Shown here piece by piece: positions 5,052 to 8,764 of a stretch of 8,764 nt of DNA. Made by a program: the position numbers and the translations under genes. Each line of letters starts with the position of its first letter. The first letter of the stretch is position 1. The notes beneath the pieces were generated by a model that was not told where the DNA came from, searched no databases, and saw only the letters and a list, made by a program, of their open reading frames with translations. The stretch lies in NCBI GenBank assembly GCA_031282465.1, contig JAITDR010000130.1:1-8764 (forward strand), written 5' to 3'. Origin of the DNA: Desulfovibrio sp. (GTDB lineage Bacteria; Desulfobacterota; Desulfovibrionia; Desulfovibrionales; Desulfovibrionaceae).

Positions 5052-6218
5052 TCACTTGTCGCGGGCGCCGATGTCGACGGCCGCCGCGCCGGGAGACAGC
5101 CCGAGCTGACCTTCGCTGACCACGATGTCGCCGGGCGCGAGACCGGACGTCACGACCCGCAAATCGTCCGGCCCCGGTTCGGACACGACGCTCACCGGCG
5201 TTACGCGGTAGCGTCCTTCCCCTGCCTCGGGGTCGGGGGAGGCAAGGTAGACGTACGGGCCGGAAATGCCTTCCTGCACGGCTTTTTCCGGAAGAACCGG
5301 CACATCCTTGAGCGTCGCCAGCACCACGGCTACGCGGACGAATTGTCCGGGCCACAGGCGGTTGTCTTCGTTGGGGAACAGGGCGTGCAGACGGATGCTG
5401 CCCGTAGTGCGGTCCACTTCGTTGTTCACGGCCGTCACCCGTCCGGGGATGCGGCTGCCCTGGTCACCTTCGGGAAGCACTTCCACGATGAGCGGTCCTT
5501 TCTTGACCAATTCCAAAATGTCCGGAAGACGGCGCTCCGGTACCGTAAACTGCACCTCCGCCGGGCGCAGGGAGTTGATGACCACCAGAGTACGCTCGTC
5601 GTTGGCCTTGATGACGTTGCCGGTGCGCACGAGAATATCGCCGAGTTTTCCGGCGACCGGGGCGCGTATTTCGGAATACTCGCGGTTGAGTTCGGCTGTC
5701 TGTATGGCGGCGTGATCTTTTTCGATGTCCGCCCGAATGGTTTTTTCCGCAGTGGCCACAAGGTCGAAGGCTTCACGGCTGATGACGTCCTGCTTCATCA
5801 GGGTGGTATAGCGGACCAGATCCTGGCGGGCCTTTTCCAGAAGGGCCTGGTTGCGGGCCAGTCCTGCCCTGGCTTCAGCCACGGCGGCGTCGAAAGGACG
5901 AGGGTCCAGGCGGAAGAGAAGCTGCCCGGCTTCAACTTCCTGCCCGGCCTGAACAGGGACTTCGACAATCAGCCCGCCTACCTGGGATTTGACCTGCACG
6001 GAAGAAAAGGCTTCGACATTGCCGACGGCTTCAAGGACGCGGGGGACATCGCGTTTCTCCACCCTGACCAGCCGTACCGGCAACGCGCGCTCCTGTTCCC
6101 TGTTTCCCGAGGAATCGCCGCATCCGGTCGCGTGGAACGACAGGCAGAGGAGCAGGATACACAAACAGGCCCGGCGGACACGGCATACAGTCCGCCGCAG
6201 TGCAGCGCCGACGGGCAT
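5052..6218 (-). CDS. RND efflux periplasmic adaptor subunit, lipoprotein (AcrA/MdtA-like)
   Basis: Membrane fusion protein that links an inner-membrane RND pump to an outer-membrane channel. The version from ATG 6218 has 388 residues, normal for the family. Features: n-region rich in Arg, a hydrophobic core (ACLCILLLCLSFHA, 17-30) and a lipobox-like ATGC with lipid cysteine C33. Next come the first lipoyl/barrel strand block (VEAFSSVQVKSQVGGLIVEV, 68-87), AGQEVEAGQLLFRLDPRPFD (91-110), an alpha-hairpin of about 111-180, the second lipoyl half with YSEIRAPVAGKLGDILVRTG (181-200), the beta-barrel (about 220-300, with NEVDRTTGSIRL) and the membrane-proximal domain (LPEKAV through GLAPGDIVVSEGQLGL). 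The frame is open up to 6440, but the extra residues precede the signal peptide, so I choose 6218. Its ribosome site is poor; ATG 6275 is an alternative. Unusually, no pump or outer-membrane channel gene follows: the gene ends at a terminator. The substrate cannot be told. Confidence 0.85.
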   Translation of the reverse strand: MPVGAALRRTVCRVRRACLCILLLCLSFHATGCGDSSGNREQERALPVRLVRVEKRDVPRVLEAVGNVEAFSSVQVKSQVGGLIVEVPVQAGQEVEAGQLLFRLDPRPFDAAVAEARAGLARNQALLEKARQDLVRYTTLMKQDVISREAFDLVATAEKTIRADIEKDHAAIQTAELNREYSEIRAPVAGKLGDILVRTGNVIKANDERTLVVINSLRPAEVQFTVPERRLPDILELVKKGPLIVEVLPEGDQGSRIPGRVTAVNNEVDRTTGSIRLHALFPNEDNRLWPGQFVRVAVVLATLKDVPVLPEKAVQEGISGPYVYLASPDPEAGEGRYRVTPVSVVSEPGPDDLRVVTSGLAPGDIVVSEGQLGLSPGAAAVDIGARDK

Positions 6219-6448
6219 GGCTGTGCCCGGCCGCAGCGCCTGCCGCAGGCCGTGAATCGTCGAGTTGTCGGGCATTGCCTTGCTTGTTGTCAAAGGTGCG
6301 GGTATGCGCGAACCGTCATACGCCTGCGGAGGAGACATGGCAAGAGCCGACGCAGGGCGGTTTCCCTCATTTGCAGAACATTGTCCCGGCGGGACACGGG
6401 CAGCGACCCGAAACATTCTGCGTTGCCTTTGAGTTCGCAAGCACCGAT
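6219..6448 (-). other. Gap between cysA and the adaptor gene
   Basis: These 230 bases lie between the cysA stop and the preferred adaptor start. In transcription order they hold two adjacent GC-rich hairpins: CGGG-TCGCTG-CCCG (6410-6397) and GTCCCG-C-CGGGAC (6395-6383). No T-run follows, so they are not an intrinsic terminator. Further on is a perfect TTGACA hexamer (6293-6288). The adaptor frame remains open across the whole gap, so a longer N-terminus cannot be fully excluded, but the reading there does not look like protein of this family. Confidence 0.4.
6264..6293 (-). promoter_or_regulatory. Possible promoter of the adaptor gene
   Basis: A perfect -35 hexamer TTGACA (6293-6288) is followed 18 bases later by GACAAC (6269-6264), which matches the -10 consensus at only three of six positions. 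Transcription from here would give a leader of about 40 bases before ATG 6218, which fits that start choice. The weak -10 means this may be chance. Confidence 0.2.
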
Positions 6449-7519
6449 TCAGATGCTGTATCTGTTTGCGCCGTTGTGCGTGTCCAGATTGCGGTTCTCC
6501 AGCAGCGTCACGTTGTCGCCGTCAAAGGCATACAGGCGGTAGACAAGCGCCTTGACCTTGTCACCGGCCGCTATAGGCGCTTTTTCCAATGAATAGCGCG
6601 CGGGCAGGGTCATGTTTTTTATTTTCAGACTCACTTCCCAGTACGTGCCCCGGAATGCCGTGTCCTCCACTACGGCTTCTTCCACACTGTTTTCATAGGT
6701 TATACCGTCTACCTCCTTATAAATTTTTATAAATTCGGGCCGGACGGCACCCGTCGCGGCGCCGGAACCGTTTTCAAACCCCTTGAGCCGCCGGTAATTC
6801 TCCAGTGGCGCGGAGCTTCCGATAAAGGACGTCACGAAAGGCGTGGCCGGAGCCTTGTACAGCATTTGCGGCGAACCTTTCTGTTCTATGCGGCCGTTGT
6901 TGGTCACGATGATTTCATCAGCCGTTTCCACGGCATCATCCTGGTCATGGGTCACAAAAATGCCGGTTACGCCCAAACGGTGAATCATATCCCTGAGCCA
7001 TGCGCGCAGTTCTTTGCGTACTTTGGCGTCTATGGCGGCAAACGGCTCATCCAGCAGGAGCAGTTTGGGGTTGGGAGCCAGCGCCCTGGCAAAGGCTACT
7101 CGTTGTTTCTGTCCGCCGGAGAGTTGGGCGGGATACCGTTTCTCCATGCCTTCCATGCCGACCAGGGACAGAAGTTCGAGCACTTTGCGCCGCACGGCCG
7201 CCGCCGGCTCTTTTTGCACGGTCAAACCGAAGGCGATATTGTCGAACACAGTCATATAGCGGAACAGCGCGTAATTCTGAAACACGAAACCTATGCCGCG
7301 CCGGCCGGGGGCGACGTCGTTCACGCGTGCGCCGTCGATGAAGATGTCGCCGGAATCGGGGCGTTCCAACCCGGCGATCATGCGCAGTATCGTGGTCTTG
7401 CCGCTGCCGCTCGGGCCGAGCAGCGCGGCCAGCACGCCGCGGGCTATGCCGAAGCCGACGTTGCGCGAGGCATGGACGTCGCCGAAAGCTTTGTTGATGT
7501 TCTTCAACTCAACGTACAT
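6449..7519 (-). CDS. cysA: Sulfate/thiosulfate ABC transporter ATP-binding protein CysA
   Basis: ATPase that powers sulfate/thiosulfate uptake through CysT-CysW. Length is 356 residues from ATG 7519, as expected for CysA. Motifs: Walker A GPSGSGKTT (35-43), Q-loop Q81 in FVFQNYALF, signature LSGGQKQRVAFARAL (133-147), Walker B LLLLDEPF (153-160), D-loop AAID (161-164; CysA proteins usually have GALD), and H191 in FVTHDQ. After the nucleotide-binding domain comes VRPEFIKIY and a TOBE-like C-terminal domain. Strings such as DAKVRKELRAWLRDMI and GRIEQKGSP are typical of CysA rather than the PotA or MalK groups. The ATG overlaps the end of cysW by 11 bases and has AAGGA about 11 bases upstream; a TTG eight codons further up is less family-like. 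The gene is third in the cysT-cysW-cysA order, as in enterobacteria. Confidence 0.93.
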   Translation of the reverse strand: MYVELKNINKAFGDVHASRNVGFGIARGVLAALLGPSGSGKTTILRMIAGLERPDSGDIFIDGARVNDVAPGRRGIGFVFQNYALFRYMTVFDNIAFGLTVQKEPAAAVRRKVLELLSLVGMEGMEKRYPAQLSGGQKQRVAFARALAPNPKLLLLDEPFAAIDAKVRKELRAWLRDMIHRLGVTGIFVTHDQDDAVETADEIIVTNNGRIEQKGSPQMLYKAPATPFVTSFIGSSAPLENYRRLKGFENGSGAATGAVRPEFIKIYKEVDGITYENSVEEAVVEDTAFRGTYWEVSLKIKNMTLPARYSLEKAPIAAGDKVKALVYRLYAFDGDNVTLLENRNLDTHNGANRYSI

Positions 7520-8333
7520 TGAAATCGTCTTCCTTATGAGCAAGATATTCCACGATGTTGCGCGCCGTCAGCATCAGCACGGCTCCTGCTGCCAGGATGG
7601 CGGACACGGCAAAGGCGGCCGTAAACTGATATTCGCTGTACAAAATTTCAACATGCAGGGACAGCGTATTGGTTTTGCCGCGCAGGTGGCCCGATACCAC
7701 TGAAACCGCGCCGAATTCTCCCATGGCCCGCGCCGCGCACAGGATGACGCTGTACAGCAGCGCCCAGCGGATATGCGGAAAGGTGACTCTGCGAAAGATG
7801 GTCACAAAGCCGGCGCCCATGAGCGCGGCGGCCTGTTCCTCGTCCGTGCCCCGTGCCTCAAGCGTCGGTATCAGTTCCCGCGCGACAAAGGGAAAGGTAA
7901 CGAACACCGTAGCCAGGATTATGCCCGGCTCGGCAAACACAACCTTTATGTCGTGTGCGTCCAGAAAAGGATGCAGGGGGCTGATGCGTCCGAAGATGAG
8001 AATAAAGACCAGACCGGCTATGACCGGAGAAACGGCAAACGGAATGTCGATCAAGGTACTCAGTATGCCTTTGCCGCGGAAGGAAAAGCGGGTCACGGCC
8101 CAGGCCGCCGTCAGACCGAACAGGGTGTTTATCAGCACCGCGGCGACCGTTGCCGTCAAGGTCAGACGCAGGGCCTTGAGCGTGTACGGATCCGTCACGG
8201 CCCGCAGGAAAGCGTCCAGACCGGAACTGAAGGCTTCCGCCAACACGACTACAAGGGGCAGCACCAGCATGACTCCGATGAAAAGCACACTGACGGCGAT
8301 GAGCAGGCGCGGTATCCAGACTTCTTTGCGCAC
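7509..8333 (-). CDS. cysW: Sulfate/thiosulfate ABC transporter permease CysW
   Basis: One of two inner-membrane permease subunits of the sulfate/thiosulfate importer. It has 274 residues (E. coli CysW is slightly longer). Hydrophobic segments lie near residues 9-33, 57-80, 95-115, 135-152, 190-203 and 238-258, giving about six membrane spans. The cytoplasmic EAA loop that docks on CysA is at about 165-205 (EEQAAALMGAGFVTIFRRVT), followed by GEFGAVSVVSG (205-215), a CysW hallmark; TLSLHVEILYSEYQF follows. The start is GTG 8333, with AAGGGG 5-6 bases before it; that ribosome site overlaps the cysT stop region, and only 2 bases separate the genes. Its 3' end overlaps cysA by 11 bases. This packing shows a single operon. 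Specificity among sulfate, thiosulfate and related oxyanions rests on family resemblance. Confidence 0.92.
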   Translation of the reverse strand: MRKEVWIPRLLIAVSVLFIGVMLVLPLVVVLAEAFSSGLDAFLRAVTDPYTLKALRLTLTATVAAVLINTLFGLTAAWAVTRFSFRGKGILSTLIDIPFAVSPVIAGLVFILIFGRISPLHPFLDAHDIKVVFAEPGIILATVFVTFPFVARELIPTLEARGTDEEQAAALMGAGFVTIFRRVTFPHIRWALLYSVILCAARAMGEFGAVSVVSGHLRGKTNTLSLHVEILYSEYQFTAAFAVSAILAAGAVLMLTARNIVEYLAHKEDDFNVR

Positions 8334-8335
8334 GG

Positions 8336-8764
8336 CTACCCCTTGCTGAAAGATGCGGCTCTGGATTGCACGCAGTTGATGCCGAACATGACGGTAAAGG
8401 ACACAACCAGCATGACCAGGGCTATGGCGGCGGACTCGTCGTAATTGAACTGTTCCAGTTTGCTCATGATCAGCAGAGGGGCTATTTCCGTTTTGAAAGG
8501 CATGTTCCCGGCGATGAAGACCACGCTGCCGTATTCCCCGAGAGCCCTGGCAAAAGCCAGGCCGAAGCCGGTGAGGATTGCGGGCGTCAGCTCCGGCAGG
8601 ATGATTTTCCGGAATATGCGTTCGCGCGACGCGCCGAGCATGCAGCCGGCTTCCTCGTAAGCCCCGTCAAGCTGTTCAAGGACCGGCTGTATGGTGCGGA
8701 CTATGAACGGCAGGGTGATGAAGGTCATGGCGATGATGATGCCCGCTCTGGTGTAGGCGATTTT
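8336..8764 (-). CDS. cysT: Sulfate/thiosulfate ABC transporter permease CysT (CysU), C-terminal part
   Basis: Partner permease of CysW. The frame is open from the window edge to the TAG at 8338-8336, giving 142 visible residues; the N-terminal half lies outside. The methionine at 8728 is internal: the 12 codons before it (KIAYTRAGIIIA) are normal CysT sequence. Visible parts are LPFIVRTIQPVLEQLDGAYE, the EAA loop (EEAGCMLGASRERIFRKIIL), then ALGEYGSVVFIAGNMPFKTE and IAPLLIMSKLEQFNYDESAA. The GEYGSVVFIAGN string is a CysT hallmark and differs from the GEFGAVSVVSG form in CysW, so the two subunits can be told apart. A final hydrophobic segment (IALVMLVVSFTVMFGI) ends the protein. The periplasmic sulfate-binding protein gene is not in the window and is expected upstream of cysT or elsewhere. 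Confidence 0.92.
   Translation of the reverse strand, partial: KIAYTRAGIIIAMTFITLPFIVRTIQPVLEQLDGAYEEAGCMLGASRERIFRKIILPELTPAILTGFGLAFARALGEYGSVVFIAGNMPFKTEIAPLLIMSKLEQFNYDESAAIALVMLVVSFTVMFGINCVQSRAASFSKG

Noticed and set aside
6219..6440. N-terminal extension of the RND adaptor up to 6440
   Set aside because: It would put 74 residues ahead of a normal lipoprotein signal peptide; no good ribosome site supports the upstream starts.
4923..6542. Long plus-strand open frame (539 codons) opposite the adaptor gene
   Set aside because: Its translation has no family resemblance, no ribosome site, and mirrors the codon bias of the adaptor gene on the other strand; the minus-strand protein is clearly recognised.

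Overview
The window looks like chromosomal DNA from a flagellated, Gram-negative anaerobe, most likely a member of Desulfovibrionaceae. This rests on four things: the style of the hook protein C-terminus, the variant methyl-donor motif in the UbiE/MenG protein, moderately high GC (about 60% in most genes), and an intergenic palindrome ending in GGCCGCCGGAGGC that I recall as common between genes in that family. The assignment is by recognition, not by a search.

Layout. On the plus strand, positions 1-1100 hold the 3' part of the flagellar hook gene flgE, followed by a strong stem-loop. Everything else is on the minus strand. Reading in the direction of transcription from the right edge: cysT (cut by the window edge), cysW and cysA form a tightly packed sulfate/thiosulfate ABC importer unit. 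About 230 bases later comes an RND-type periplasmic adaptor lipoprotein, which ends at a clear intrinsic terminator. Then follow a small protein of 63 residues, ubiE/menG (quinone methyltransferase) coupled to it by a TGATG junction, and a UDP-sugar dehydrogenase of the TviB/WbpO family. A cluster of palindromes (2466-2576) separates this unit from a glycerate 2-kinase gene, which converges on flgE.

How the genes work together. CysT/CysW/CysA bring in sulfate or thiosulfate, with the binding protein presumably just outside the window. UbiE/MenG makes the last methylation of menaquinone for anaerobic respiration. The sugar dehydrogenase makes a uronic acid precursor for surface polysaccharide. 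Glycerate kinase feeds glycerate into the lower part of glycolysis. FlgE builds the flagellar hook. The RND adaptor is an orphan here: no inner-membrane pump gene follows it.

I see no obviously new multi-gene system. The points most worth checking are: the terminator placed only about 20 bases ahead of the small-ORF/menG/sugar-dehydrogenase unit, with alternative pairings upstream; the palindrome cluster; the composition shift and proline-rich insert in the exposed part of FlgE; and the orphan adaptor. No tRNA, rRNA, CRISPR array, insertion sequence or transposase was found.
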